The notes: generated from the letters alone by a model not told the origin. Shown: positions 46,501-54,941, counted from the stretch's first letter. The stretch is 64,000 nucleotides of DNA from Nostocoides sp. (GCA_016716625.1 JADJVJ010000001.1:434001-498000), one strand, 5' to 3'. Made by a program: numbers and translations.

Positions 46501-46765
46501 CCGCAACCCGCACGGCGACGCCGCCAAACCGGTGGAGTTGGCGCGGGCTTCGGAGAGCGAGAAGGAGTCCCAGCTGGCCCGGGTAACCGCGTATCGGGAG
46601 GCGCACCGGACCGAGGCCGAGGAGGCCTTGGCCCGGCTCAAGGCGGCGGCCATCGCGGGGGAGAACGTCTTCGCCGAGCTCATGGAGGCCGCGCGGGTGT
46701 GTTCGCTCGGGCAGGTCACCGAGGCGTTCTTCGAGGTCGGCGGTCAGTACCGGCGTAACGTGTGA
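43553..46765 (+). CDS. icmF: Fused isobutyryl-CoA mutase IcmF (two frameshifts)
   Basis: About 1070 residues, B12-dependent interconversion of isobutyryl-CoA and butyryl-CoA. In order: an N-terminal cobalamin domain (FDGHDAAINIM, base-off histidine; FGGGGGVI), a MeaB-like GTPase chaperone domain (P-loop GITGTGGSGKSS, IIETPGIGRGDAAI, NKFERRGA), and a C-terminal mutase barrel (NLPGYFPFTAGVFPF, KEDQGQNTCLFSTEF, ISGYHIAEAGANPISQ). The frame shifts twice: one C seems missing near 44079-44081 (GRLAPEL expected) and one base extra near 44915-44918 (VRRQHLAT expected). Together they restore the full reading frame, so sequencing error is likely. The domain order and length match IcmF, not separate MutA/MutB. 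Confidence 0.88.
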
Positions 46766-46907
46766 CCAAATCTCGAGACGGGTGATGCCTGCCGCCAAAT
46801 AGGGCGAACACCAAACACCAGTCTTGTGCACTGCCTCCCTGACGGTGATCGGAGTACTATGAGCGTAAATACCAGAGCCCCAACGATGTGCCAGATGCCT
46901 TACGCTT

Positions 46908-48626
46908 ATGGATTTTCCGCGCGTGAATCGACTACGAGGTAACAAGATGATTCCGACGTTAGATGACGACGAGTCTGTGGCAATATTTGAGGAGCGCGCA
47001 GAATATCTAAATGCTGAGAACTTCACCGCATGGCTAGAGGTTGGTCCGTTCGAGCGGCAGGTGCTGAGAGCATTGACATCGAGGGGACCAAAACTGTTGG
47101 TGGGTCCCCGAGGTTGCGGTAAATCGACTCTCCTACGACTAGCCAAAGAGAGGATGTCCGAGCGAGGTTTGGACATGCCAGTGCTAGTCAACTATGCGCG
47201 CTCGCTATGTCTTGAGCCTGCGTTCAAGCAAAGACCTGACGCTGAGGCGTTCTTTCAAGATTGGTTGGCGGCGAGAATCCTGGCGGAGGTGCCTGAGCCA
47301 AGAACCTCCGCCGGCGCGGACCATAAGAAGGAGATCGAAAGGGCTCGAGCGTTTGTGAGGGAAGCCGAAAGCGATCCACTATTGAAGCGAGGGCACTTCC
47401 CCGGCCCAGCCGCCTTGGCCCACTGGCTAGAGTCCTACGCGAACACGGAAAAATATCGGAATGTGACGCTATTGCTCGACGATGCGGCACACGCCTTTGT
47501 CCCCGAGCAGCAGAAACTCTTCTTCAATTTCGTCGCCGGTATCCGCAGGCCAAGAGTTACCTATAAAGCTGCGATCTATCCCGGTGTCACGGAATTCGCC
47601 CCAACCTTCAATGTCGGTCATGACGCAAAAGTGATAAACGCGTGGATACCTAGCGACAGCCCAGACTACCTACCTTTCATGCGCGCGCTACTTAAGCGAA
47701 GACTTCCAGATCGTGGCGGCATCGCATTTTCGGATGAGCTAGTCGACCTGTTCGCGGTCGCCGCATTCGGTGTTCCCAGGAACTTCATAGCCATGGTTGA
47801 AATGTTCCTGGAAGCCAAACCAACGCCTGCGCGCGTAACCCAAGTAGCTCTCCAGGTCTTGAAGACCTACTCAGATCAAACCGTGCACAACTATGAGCAG
47901 CTCGCAGTGAAACTCCCGCCTCTTGGCAATTACATCCAGGCAGGCCTGGGTGTCCGCTCAAATATTATTCGCAGCCTCGATCGCTTCAATCGCGAGAAGC
48001 GCGGTTTTGCCGACGCCGTTAAGGAGCAAGCGCTTGAGATTGCGATAGAGGAGCCGGTGGACGCCAGGGTAGTTACGATCCTAAATCTCATGGAATATTG
48101 GGGGATTGTTAGACGGACCCATGAAACGTTCAGTTCCTCCCAGAGACAATACACCAAGATCGCCATAAACAGTGGAACGCTCTTGGCCGAGTCCGCCCTC
48201 AATTACGGTCAAAACCCGAGTATTGCATCGAGAGCGCTAGCCGCAACGAAGAAGACCAGGCAGCACTCATACCTCCGTGTGAAATCAAGTTCCTTGCTGA
48301 CTCCGGAGTTGGCCGACATGTGCGTCTTGGCTAATGCGAACTGTGCTGCGTGCGGGGCGACGCCTCAAGCCGAGGGCCAGAGATTCTGCGCGAATTGCGG
48401 CTCACCGCTCGCCAGCGAGTCCCGGTATGAGCGATTAGTGCAGGCGTCTGTTTCGGAATTGGCGCTACCGGAGAAGAAGATTCTCGCCTTGGAGGAGATA
48501 GGAATGTCACGAGTGGAAGATATTCTCCGGGATAAGGGAGGTGTGGAGCTGCGGCGCGCGCGTCGGGTAGGCGACGTGTGGACAAGGAGAATTACAGGCC
48601 GGGCAGAGGAGTTCATTAGTGTCTAG
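46908..48626 (+). CDS. P-loop/AAA ATPase with C-terminal zinc ribbon, accessory
   Basis: A 572-residue protein that I cannot assign to a named family. The P-loop is GPRGCGKST (66-74), the Walker B-like strand is VTLLLDDAAH (186-195), and FGVPRNF (287-293) resembles the sensor-2 arginine of ORC/Cdc6-like or STAND-like ATPases. Residues ~340-425 are probably a winged helix (EYWGIVRRTHETFSSSQRQY). A zinc ribbon follows (C479-x2-C482 ... C494-x2-C497), then a basic helical tail (SVSELALPEKKILALEEIG and after). The DNA is visibly lower in GC (roughly 53-55 % in sampled lines) than its surroundings, with A/T-ending codons. No GTATGCCG octamer lies nearby, so it is horizontally acquired. ATG 46908 or 46947 may be the start; TACTAT at 46855-46860 is a candidate -10. 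It is translationally coupled to the HEPN gene. Confidence 0.72.
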   Translation: MDFPRVNRLRGNKMIPTLDDDESVAIFEERAEYLNAENFTAWLEVGPFERQVLRALTSRGPKLLVGPRGCGKSTLLRLAKERMSERGLDMPVLVNYARSLCLEPAFKQRPDAEAFFQDWLAARILAEVPEPRTSAGADHKKEIERARAFVREAESDPLLKRGHFPGPAALAHWLESYANTEKYRNVTLLLDDAAHAFVPEQQKLFFNFVAGIRRPRVTYKAAIYPGVTEFAPTFNVGHDAKVINAWIPSDSPDYLPFMRALLKRRLPDRGGIAFSDELVDLFAVAAFGVPRNFIAMVEMFLEAKPTPARVTQVALQVLKTYSDQTVHNYEQLAVKLPPLGNYIQAGLGVRSNIIRSLDRFNREKRGFADAVKEQALEIAIEEPVDARVVTILNLMEYWGIVRRTHETFSSSQRQYTKIAINSGTLLAESALNYGQNPSIASRALAATKKTRQHSYLRVKSSSLLTPELADMCVLANANCAACGATPQAEGQRFCANCGSPLASESRYERLVQASVSELALPEKKILALEEIGMSRVEDILRDKGGVELRRARRVGDVWTRRITGRAEEFISV

Positions 48627-49458
48627 GCCAATCGAGGTTGACTCCCTCTTTCTCGCTGGACCTCCGGTGGTCGCTGCCCTGGACTGGGGGAGGGTCGTCT
48701 CGAGTGGAGTGGCGGATAGTCAACAGTCCGCCATTGCGGAATTCGATGAAAAGCATCGGCGTTTGACAATGCTGGCCTCATTCGTGATGCCTGGTGGCGC
48801 ACTGCGAGAAGATTTGGCGAGCGTGCTTGCAGATCAGATCTTGCTGGGATATGTGGGTATCTCAGAATTGTATTTCCGCCGAATCTTGAGTTCACTGGCA
48901 GAACTGTGCGCTGAAACGCGAGCAAGAGTTGCGACCAAGAAGATTAGCTTTGGCAGTATTGATCACTACTCCCCAGGGCGGCTGACTTTAGCCTTGTCTG
49001 AGGATTCATCTTATAGCGATGGGGAGTCCGTCAAGTCTTTACTCAAGAAGGATATCGGACTCTCGGAGGATTCTATTCGGGGGCTGCAGGACCGTTTGGC
49101 AGATTTTTCAGTCGTGTGTCAATTGCGGCATGCGATAGTCCATTCCGGCGGTTTTGTGAACTTTCGGGTGGCTCAGCAGATCGGCGCTGTGAGGGTCCCA
49201 AGAGACGCGGTGATAACGTTAGGCTTCGCCGAGCTGGAGATGGCGGCGGCTGCGTGTCTCTCGCTAGTTCGGTCGGTTAATCAAGAGGTCGCTCGGGAAT
49301 TGGTTTGGAGAGATACACTGGCGGGTCGTATTGTGGGCGACCGGCGAAAAGACAGGGCCAGGGTCAAGAAGTATTTCGAACACTTTGGCGATGAAGGAGG
49401 GACGTCGACAGAGGACGAGCTTCACAAGTGTATTCGTGTGTGTGTCCAGCGAATGTGA
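48619..49458 (+). CDS. HEPN-like protein with R-x4-H motif, accessory
   Basis: A 279-residue predicted all-helical protein without a named family. The sequence RHAIVH (residues 170-175) is the R-x4-6-H catalytic motif of HEPN ribonucleases, set at the start of a helix after VVCQL and followed by SGGF, as in many HEPN domains. Upstream helices (SVLADQILLGYVGISELYFRRIL split around 69-90) complete the bundle. It begins at GTG 48619 inside the ATPase gene (eight-base overlap), implying a joint product. It shares the foreign base composition. A role as an RNase effector controlled by the ATPase partner is inference from the motif and pairing. Confidence 0.68.
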   Translation: MSRPIEVDSLFLAGPPVVAALDWGRVVSSGVADSQQSAIAEFDEKHRRLTMLASFVMPGGALREDLASVLADQILLGYVGISELYFRRILSSLAELCAETRARVATKKISFGSIDHYSPGRLTLALSEDSSYSDGESVKSLLKKDIGLSEDSIRGLQDRLADFSVVCQLRHAIVHSGGFVNFRVAQQIGAVRVPRDAVITLGFAELEMAAAACLSLVRSVNQEVARELVWRDTLAGRIVGDRRKDRARVKKYFEHFGDEGGTSTEDELHKCIRVCVQRM

Positions 49459-49511
49459 TTCTCACAGATTTGCGAGGCGGGTTCGTTCTATGCATACCTC
49501 GGGGCCATCGA

Positions 49512-49670
49512 CTACATCTGCCCAGTCACCAGCTGGATAGCTTCAGGCTGCTGGTGGGGGGTATTTGTACGACACAGCAGCCGCTTGATGGACGTAGTTT
49601 GGCCCGCACGTCATCGCGGACCGTCCAGTCGGTCTTGATGTCGCGCCGCATCACGGCCAGCAGCTCCCCC
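49512..49670 (-). pseudogene. Remnant of type I restriction endonuclease HsdR, C-terminus
   Basis: On the minus strand, 49670 down to 49592 reads ELLAVMRRDIKTDWTVRDD and VRAKLR, a close match to the C-terminal DUF3387 part of HsdR. After a one-base frame change near 49590 the match continues as SIKRLL, then PEAIQLV, to a stop at 49512. Only about 50 codons are left; the motor and nuclease domains are absent. It lies 54 bases after the HEPN gene and marks the edge of a former restriction-modification locus. The identification is from memory of the family. Confidence 0.62.
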
Positions 49671-49717
49671 ATCAGGACCCCGCTGACGCCGGGCCCGACT
49701 CGTGCCACTGGGGTGTG

Positions 49718-49920
49718 TCACTGAGCCGGGATGGCGAGGTCGTTGAGTATGGATCTTGCGGTGTCGGTGAGCGGATGCTCGGCGAGGTGGTCGTGTCCGG
49801 CGATCTGGACGGTGATCTGCTGGAGGGGTCGCAGGGTGCGGGCGATCTTCTTGATGCTCGGGCCGGTGCTGTCCTGCGGTAGCGGGCTACGGAGAGGGCA
49901 GCGAACACGATCGTGTGAGT
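49718..49920 (-). pseudogene. Remnant of an insertion-sequence transposase, C-terminus
   Basis: Minus-strand reading gives THTIVFAALSVARY and, after a frame change, TGPSIKKIARTLRPLQQITV down to a stop at 49718. This resembles the C-terminus of IS1634/IS4-type transposases. The catalytic core is missing and no inverted repeats are seen. With the HsdR fragment it fills the gene-free stretch 49459-49977, which otherwise holds nothing recognisable. Family assignment is tentative. Confidence 0.4.
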
Positions 49921-49977
49921 GAGGCCCCGGCCCGCAACCCCTCAAACCGAGCGGTCACGTCATACCGTCTGATCGGG

Positions 49978-50801
49978 TCAGCCGACTCGGGAGCGCAGCC
50001 AGTCGATGTCAGCCCGCTGACCGGCCGCGCCACCGGGAGTCTCCACGACGACGGGGGCGCCCGCGGCACGCACCACCTCGGCGAGGGCCGGTCCGTCGAT
50101 GTGCCCCGACCCGAAGTTCGTATGCCGGTCAGCACCGGAGTCGAAGAGGTCCCGGGAGTCGTTGGCGTGCACCAGGTCGATCCGCCCGGTAATCGCCCGC
50201 ACCCGGTCCACGACACCGCTTAGGTCGTTACCGCCCGCATGCGCGTGGCAGGTATCCAGGCAGAAGCCGACGGTGTCGCCACCTTCGGCCGCGCCCAGGG
50301 CATCCCACAACCGGCCGATCGCCTCGAGCCGCCGGGCCATCGCATTGTCGCCGCCGGCAGTGTTCTCGATGAGCAGCGGCACCGGCATCCGGAGCCCGTC
50401 GATGCACTTGCGCCAGTTGTCGAACCCGATCGCGGCCTCCTCGTCCTTGCCCAGGTGACCGCCGTGCACGATGACCCCCTGAGCGCCGATCTCGGCGGCG
50501 AGGTCGAGGTGCTGTTGAAGCAGTTGCGGCCGGGATGCGGATGCGGTTGTTGAGCGAGGCCACGTTGATCGGATACAGGGCATGGACGTAGAGGTCGATC
50601 CCGGCCTCGGCGTCCGCCTTGCGGAACCGACGCGCCCCCGGCATACTCGACCACCGGCCCCTTGTAGCTCTGCGGATCACCGAGGAAGAACTGCGAGAGG
50701 TGGCGCCGCGCTCGCGGGCCGCCCCAATCAGGTCGCGCGCCGTCCACGTGACCGCCGATGTGCAGTGGCTGGCACCAGAGCGTATGCCGTGGGGCTGACA
50801 T
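49978..50801 (-). pseudogene. nfo: Endonuclease IV, frameshifted
   Basis: An AP endonuclease of the Nfo family (TIM barrel, three zinc ions) that cuts DNA at abasic sites. The C-terminal two thirds are intact: VIVHGGHLGKDEEAA, LLIENTAGGDNAMA, VGFCLDTCHAHAGG, LVHANDSRDLFDSGADRH and GHIDGPAL carry the metal ligands. The N-terminal third is spread over three frames: IGGHVDGA, DLIGAARERGAT, LSQFFLGDPQSYKGPVVEY, then RKADAEAGIDLYVHA and INVASLNNRIRIP. At least four indels are needed. The start would be ATG 50799-50801. A poor-quality stretch of sequence is as likely as real decay, since the next two genes show the same defect. Confidence 0.8.
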
Positions 50802-50812
50802 AGGTTTAGCTC

Positions 50813-51358
50813 ATGAGAATCGGCATCGTGGTGGGCTCAATCCGTGAATCGCGCAAGGGGCATCTCCGTGGGGAGTGGGTGCACTCCCCTCGCCGCCGAC
50901 CGGCCCGGGCCAGTACGCGCTCATCGACCTCAAGAGCTTCAACGTGCCCTTGCTGGCCTCGGCGACGGTGCCCGGGGCGCCAACCGGCAGTACAGAGTCG
51001 GCCGAGTGCGGGCCTGGGGTGCGGCCATCGACGGCTGCGACGGCTTCGTCTTCGTGACCCCGGAGTACAACCACGGGGTCCCCGGGCGTTCAAGAACGCC
51101 GTCGACAGCCTCTACCCGGAGTTCGTCAGCAAGACCGTCGGCTTCGTCTCCTACGGCGCCGACGGCGGGATCCGGTCCGTGGAGCACTGGCGTCCCGTGG
51201 TCGCGAACTTCCAGATGGTCGACGTGCGCGCGCAGGTGGCGCTCTCCATCTTCACCGACTTCTCCGGCGACCAGTTCACCCCCGGGGAGCGGCGCGGCGC
51301 CGAAGTCGGTGTCCTGCTCGACCAGCTCGAGACCATGACGGCCAAGGTGCGTGCCTGA
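50813..51358 (+). pseudogene. NADPH-dependent FMN reductase, frameshifted
   Basis: Flavodoxin-like FMN/azo reductase family. The start MRIGIVVGSIRESRKG is typical. The middle is scattered over other frames (YALIDLKSFNVPLL, GCDGFVFVTPEYNHGVPG). The end is again in the first frame (FKNAVDSLYPEF, VGFVSYGADGGIRSVEHWRP, LSIFTDFSGDQFTPGERR). Several single-base indels are needed to join them. The flavin-binding loop and the PEYN motif are preserved, so the intact gene may well exist in the organism. Divergent from nfo, with only 11 bases between starts; TAGGTT at 50801-50806 is a possible leaderless -10. Ends exactly where the SDR gene begins. Confidence 0.72.
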
Positions 51359-52118
51359 TGCAGGCCGCGAACACCTCGGCCATCGTCACCGGCGGCGCCT
51401 CCGGGCTCGGCGCCGCCACGGCGGCCGCCCTGGCCGCAGCGGGCGCCCATGTCCTCGCTCTTGACCTGCCGGACGCGTGCGCGGCGGGCCCCGCGGTTGC
51501 AGGGGTGCGCTATGCGCCCACCGACGTCACCGACGAGGCCCAGGTTCGGGCCGCCGTCGCGCAGGCCAGCGCCGACCCGTCGGCACCGCTGCGGATCGTG
51601 GTCAACTGCGCCGGCGTGGGGATGAGCGCCCGCATCCTGGGGCGCAAGGGAGTTCACGACCTCGCTCTCTACCGCAAGATCATCGAGATCAACCTCATCG
51701 GCTCCTTCACGGTGATGGCGCTCGCCGCCGAGGCCATCGCCGCCACCGAACCCGACGCCCCAGGGCCAGCGCGGGGTCGTCGTCAACACCGCGAGCATCG
51801 CCGCCTTCGACGGGCAGGTGGGCCAAGCGGCATACAGCTCCTCCAAGGGTGGCATCGTCGGGTTGACGCTGCCCGCGGCCCGGGACCTCGCCCAGTTCGG
51901 CATCCGTGTCATGACGGTCGCCCCGGCATCGTCGAAACCCGATGCTCGCCACCGTCTCCGACGAGTTCCGGGCGAGTCTGGCCGCCGGAGTTCCGTTCCC
52001 GCAGCGGCTCGCCCGCCCGAGGAGTACGCCCAGCTCGTGCTCGCCATCGTCGGCCACGACTACCTCAACGGGGAGACCATCCGGATGGACGGCGCCCCTT
52101 CGTATGGCGCCCCGCTGA
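51358..52118 (+). pseudogene. Short-chain dehydrogenase/reductase, frameshifted
   Basis: A ~250-residue NAD(P)-dependent SDR, probably a 3-hydroxyacyl-CoA dehydrogenase-like enzyme. The cofactor motif TGGASGLGAATA (about residue 11) and VNCAGVG are in the first frame. After an extra C near 51763-51767 the reading continues as VVVNTASIAAFDGQ and the catalytic YSSSKGG. Two or more further indels (near 51929 and 51945) interrupt APGIVETPMLA. The C-terminus GETIRMDGA runs to the TGA at 52116-52118. Frameshifts may be sequence errors. It overlaps the FMN reductase stop by one base. Confidence 0.75.
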
Positions 52119-52123
52119 GCCCC

Positions 52124-52885
52124 TTGTCGCGCATCGTTGCCGACGACCTCGGGCATCGCAGCACGATCGCCGAGACGGTTCGCCGGGTGGTCAGTCTGGT
52201 GCCCTCACTGACCGAAGCCATCGACGCCACCGACCCCGACCTCCTCGTCGGGGTGACCGACTGGTGTACCCATCCCGCGAACCTCACCGAGCGCGGCATC
52301 GTTCGGGTCCGAGGCACCAAGAACCCCGACCTGCACCGGATCCGCGATCTCGCCCCCGACCTTGTCGTGGCGAACAAGGAGGAGAACCGGCTGCTCGACG
52401 TCGAGCGGCTCCGCGGCCACGGCATACCGGTCTATGTCACCGACATCGAGACCGTGCCGCAGGCGTGTGCCTCGATGCGCACCCTGCTCACCGAGGTGCT
52501 CGGCCGGCCCGCGCCCCGGTGGCTTGAGCAGGTGGAGCGGCGCTGGCTCGGTGAGCCGCCCCCACGGCATACCCGGGTCGTCGTGCCGATCTGGCGCGAT
52601 CCGTGGATGATCGTCGGCCGGCCCACCTTCACCGCCGACCTGCTCAGTCGGGCCGGGTATGCCGTGTGCTCACCCACCCCGGGCCGCTATCCGCGGGCGG
52701 ACCTCGCCGACCTCGACGATCCGGCACTGGCCGACCTCGCCCTGCTGCCCGACGAGCCGTACGTCTTCACCGAAACCGACGGGCCGGAGGCATTCACCCG
52801 GATCCCCACCCGCCTGGTGAGCGGTCGCCTGCTCACCTGGTACGGCCCGGCCATGCTCGACGCTGCCGCAGAGCTCCTGCCCTAG
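52124..52885 (+). CDS. Helical backbone metal receptor / cobalamin-binding BtuF-like protein
   Basis: A ~253-residue protein of the periplasmic-binding-protein type III fold: RRVVSLVPSLTEAIDA (about residue 22), GVTDWCTHPANL, VRGTKNPDLHRIRDLAPDLVVANKEEN, and IPVYVTDIETV. No signal peptide or lipobox is visible, so it is probably cytoplasmic, as in many actinobacterial members. Cobalamin or a metal complex is the usual ligand; this fits the B12-dependent icmF upstream but does not prove a link. The start is uncertain: TTG 52124 just after the SDR stop gives the common N-terminus SRIVADDLG. Its stop overlaps the convergent ndh stop. Confidence 0.75.
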   Translation: MSRIVADDLGHRSTIAETVRRVVSLVPSLTEAIDATDPDLLVGVTDWCTHPANLTERGIVRVRGTKNPDLHRIRDLAPDLVVANKEENRLLDVERLRGHGIPVYVTDIETVPQACASMRTLLTEVLGRPAPRWLEQVERRWLGEPPPRHTRVVVPIWRDPWMIVGRPTFTADLLSRAGYAVCSPTPGRYPRADLADLDDPALADLALLPDEPYVFTETDGPEAFTRIPTRLVSGRLLTWYGPAMLDAAAELLP

Positions 52886-54264
52886 GGCTTGGCGCCGGAT
52901 TCGGGCTCGTCGGTGGCAACCTCGGGCAGCGTCGGAGCGTGCTCGGGGTCGATGCGTTGCAGGGCCCGCCGGCCAAGCACCTGCTGCACCGTGTAGGCCC
53001 GTTCGGTCCGGCCCAACCCGAGGAAGCTCACCGCCCAGTGCAGCAGCGTGGTCGCGCGATGCTTGAACCCGACGATGTAGAGGATGTGCAGCGCGAGCCA
53101 GGCCACCCAGGCCAGGAACCCCGACATCCGCACCGGCCCGGCCGACATCACCGCGCTGAACCGGGAGATCGTGGCCATCGACCCCTTGTCGAAGTAGGAG
53201 AACGCGGCCGGCGACGGGCGACCATCGAGGCGTGCGGTGATGACCTTGGCGGCATACTTTGCGCCCTGGATCGCGACCTGCGCCACCCCGGGGAGCTGGT
53301 CCTTGGCCATCATGTCGCCGATGACGAAGACCTCGGGATGGCCCTGGAGGGAGAGGTCCGGCTCGACCGGCACCCGCCCGGCCCGGTCCACCGGAAGGCC
53401 GCACTGCTGCGCGAGCAGGCCGGCGAGCGGCGAGGCCTGGACCCCTGCGGCCCACACCTTGCACTTGCACTCGATCCGGGTGCGCGTCCCGGCGGAGTCC
53501 TCGACGACGATGCCGGTGGAGTCCACGTCGACGACCTTGGTCGAGGTCAGCACCTCGACGCCCATCGACTCCAGGCGTCGTTGGGCCGCGCCGCCCAGGT
53601 CCGCACCGAAGGAGGGCAGCACCGCTGGCCCGGCATCGAGCATGACGATCCGGGCATCGCGGGGGTCGATCCGCCGGAAGTCCCGCCGCAGGGTCCGGTT
53701 GGCGAGTTCGGCGATCTGCCCGGCCATCTCGACACCGGTGGGACCGGCACCGACGACGACGAAGGTGAGCAGCCGTTCGCGTTCGGCCTCGGTCGGTGCC
53801 AGCTCGGCCAGCTCAAACGCCCCGAAGATCCGGCCACGCAGTTCGAGGGCATCGTCGATGGTCTTCATCCCGGGGGCGTGGTCGGCGAAGTCGTCCCGGC
53901 CGAACCAGCTCTGCCCGGCCCCGGCAGCGACGATGAGCTCGTCATACGGGGTCTGGGTCACCCGCCCGAGCACCTCGTGGGTGACACTCTTGCGCTCCAG
54001 GTCGATGCCGGTGACCTCCCCGAGGAGGACCTCGGCGTTGGCCTGCCGGGCGAGCACCTCGCGGGTGCTCGGAGCGATCGATCCGGTCGAGAGGATGCCG
54101 GTGGCCACCTGGTAGAGCAGCGGCTGGAAGAGGTGGTGCGTGGTCCGCGCAATGAGCGTCACCCGCACGTCCCGACGCCGCCGAAAGGCCTTGGCGGCGA
54201 ACAGGCCACCGAACCCGGAGCCGATGACGACCACGTGGACGGGGTGCTCGCTGGACCTGCTCAT
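52882..54264 (-). CDS. ndh: Type II NADH:quinone dehydrogenase (NDH-2)
   Basis: A 460-residue single-subunit flavoprotein that oxidises NADH at the membrane without proton pumping. Two dinucleotide-binding folds are seen: VVVIGSGFGGLFAAKAF at residue ~12 (FAD) and FVVVGAGPTGVEMAGQIAEL at ~175 (NADH). It also has VKVWAAGVQASPL-type linker residues and HPEVFVIGDMMA. The C-terminal amphipathic/membrane region is FLAWVAWLALHILYIVGFKHRATTLLHW, split by family pattern. ATG at 54264 begins MSRSSEHPVHVVV; upstream in-frame codons were rejected as they lack similarity. It complements the ferredoxin-type complex I of this window as NADH entry point. Confidence 0.93.
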   Translation of the reverse strand: MSRSSEHPVHVVVIGSGFGGLFAAKAFRRRRDVRVTLIARTTHHLFQPLLYQVATGILSTGSIAPSTREVLARQANAEVLLGEVTGIDLERKSVTHEVLGRVTQTPYDELIVAAGAGQSWFGRDDFADHAPGMKTIDDALELRGRIFGAFELAELAPTEAERERLLTFVVVGAGPTGVEMAGQIAELANRTLRRDFRRIDPRDARIVMLDAGPAVLPSFGADLGGAAQRRLESMGVEVLTSTKVVDVDSTGIVVEDSAGTRTRIECKCKVWAAGVQASPLAGLLAQQCGLPVDRAGRVPVEPDLSLQGHPEVFVIGDMMAKDQLPGVAQVAIQGAKYAAKVITARLDGRPSPAAFSYFDKGSMATISRFSAVMSAGPVRMSGFLAWVAWLALHILYIVGFKHRATTLLHWAVSFLGLGRTERAYTVQQVLGRRALQRIDPEHAPTLPEVATDEPESGAKP

Positions 54265-54379
54265 GATGCTCAAGGGTAGGCCGAACCTCACTGATTTCCT
54301 CTCCCCGCGAGGGCTCGTGTAGTCTCTGTCGTCGCACTCGGGTCGCGGAAAACCTCGCGGATTCCACACCGGAGAGCCC

Positions 54380-54452
54380 GCCCCCTTAGCTCAGTCGGCA
54401 GAGCGTTTCCATGGTAAGGAAAAGGTCGTCGGTTCGATTCCGACAGGGGGCT
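54380..54452 (+). tRNA. tRNA-Thr (anticodon GGT)
   Basis: Acceptor GCCCCCT pairs with AGGGGGC (54445-54451). The anticodon loop CCATGGTAAGG carries GGT, and the T arm is GTCGGTTCGATTCCGAC. It is 73 bases without encoded CCA. Order tRNA-Thr, tRNA-Met, rpmG is the same as in mycobacteria. Confidence 0.95.
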
Positions 54453-54504
54453 CTGGTCCGGTCGGTCAGCCCCACGGCATCCACGGCATACCGGCCAGCC
54501 CCGA

Positions 54505-54578
54505 GGCGGGGTAGCTCAGCTGGTTAGAGCGCACGACTCATAATCGTGAGGTCGCGGGATCGAGCCCCGCTCCCGCTA
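54505..54578 (+). tRNA. tRNA-Met (elongator, anticodon CAT)
   Basis: Acceptor GGCGGGG (54505-54511) pairs with TCCCGCT (54571-54577) with two G-U wobbles. Anticodon stem-loop CGACTCATAATCG carries CAT. T arm GCGGGATCGAGCCCCGC. The presence of a regular first pair and absence of the initiator-specific GGG/CCC anticodon stem argue for elongator tRNA. Confidence 0.92.
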
Positions 54579-54590
54579 CATCACCGCGAT

Positions 54591-54620
54591 TTCCGGTTCG
54601 CCCCGGAGGGCGCGTATCCT
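54591..54620 (+). promoter_or_regulatory. Putative promoter of rpmG
   Basis: TTCCGG (54591-54596), 18-base spacer, TATCCT (54615-54620); the rpmG GTG lies 63 bases further on. Confidence 0.45.
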
Positions 54621-54683
54621 GGTGTGTCGTTGTCGGCGCACCGCCCGACCAGATCCGTTCGTGTCCAAGAAGTAGGTTGCCCC

Positions 54684-54854
54684 GTGGCTAAGAAGTCCCT
54701 CGACGTCCGCCCCAAGATCACCTTGGCGTGCACGGAGTGCAAGGAGCGCAACTACATCACGAAGAAGAACCGTCGGAACACCCCCGACCGTCTCGAGCTC
54801 GCGAAGTTCTGCCCGCGCTGCAAGTCGCACACCGCGCACCGCGAGACCCGCTGA
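54684..54854 (+). CDS. rpmG: 50S ribosomal protein L33
   Basis: A 56-residue ribosomal protein of the zinc-binding (C+) type: CTECKERNYITKKN and CPRCKSHTAHRETR contain the two CxxC pairs (residues ~16-19 and 43-46). It starts at GTG 54684. In mycobacteria the same rpmG copy precedes hadA-hadB, as here. A strong hairpin follows, so it is probably monocistronic. Confidence 0.95.
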   Translation: MAKKSLDVRPKITLACTECKERNYITKKNRRNTPDRLELAKFCPRCKSHTAHRETR

Positions 54855-54877
54855 CGCTTCGCGTCCGCACCGCCGAC

Positions 54878-54909
54878 CGGCCGCCGCTCCCCGCTGGGGA
54901 GGGCGGCCG
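54878..54909 (+). terminator. Terminator after rpmG
   Basis: Perfect two-part stem: CGGCCGCC (54878-54885) with GGCGGCCG (54902-54909), and CTCCCC with GGGGAG inside, loop GCT. It is 23 bases after the rpmG stop, followed by TCGTCGTTG. Confidence 0.75.
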
Positions 54910-54928
54910 TCGTCGTTGCCGCCTCCCC

Positions 54929-54934
54929 TAGAGT
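54929..54934 (+). promoter_or_regulatory. -10 box of hadA (leaderless)
   Basis: TAGAGT ends 7 bases before the hadA ATG at 54942, just behind the rpmG terminator. Confidence 0.45.
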
Positions 54935-54941
54935 GGTCGGC

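Noticed and set aside
44693..47191. An 832-residue minus-strand open frame over icmF
   Set aside because: Antisense shadow of the icmF mutase domain, which is strongly conserved on the plus strand.
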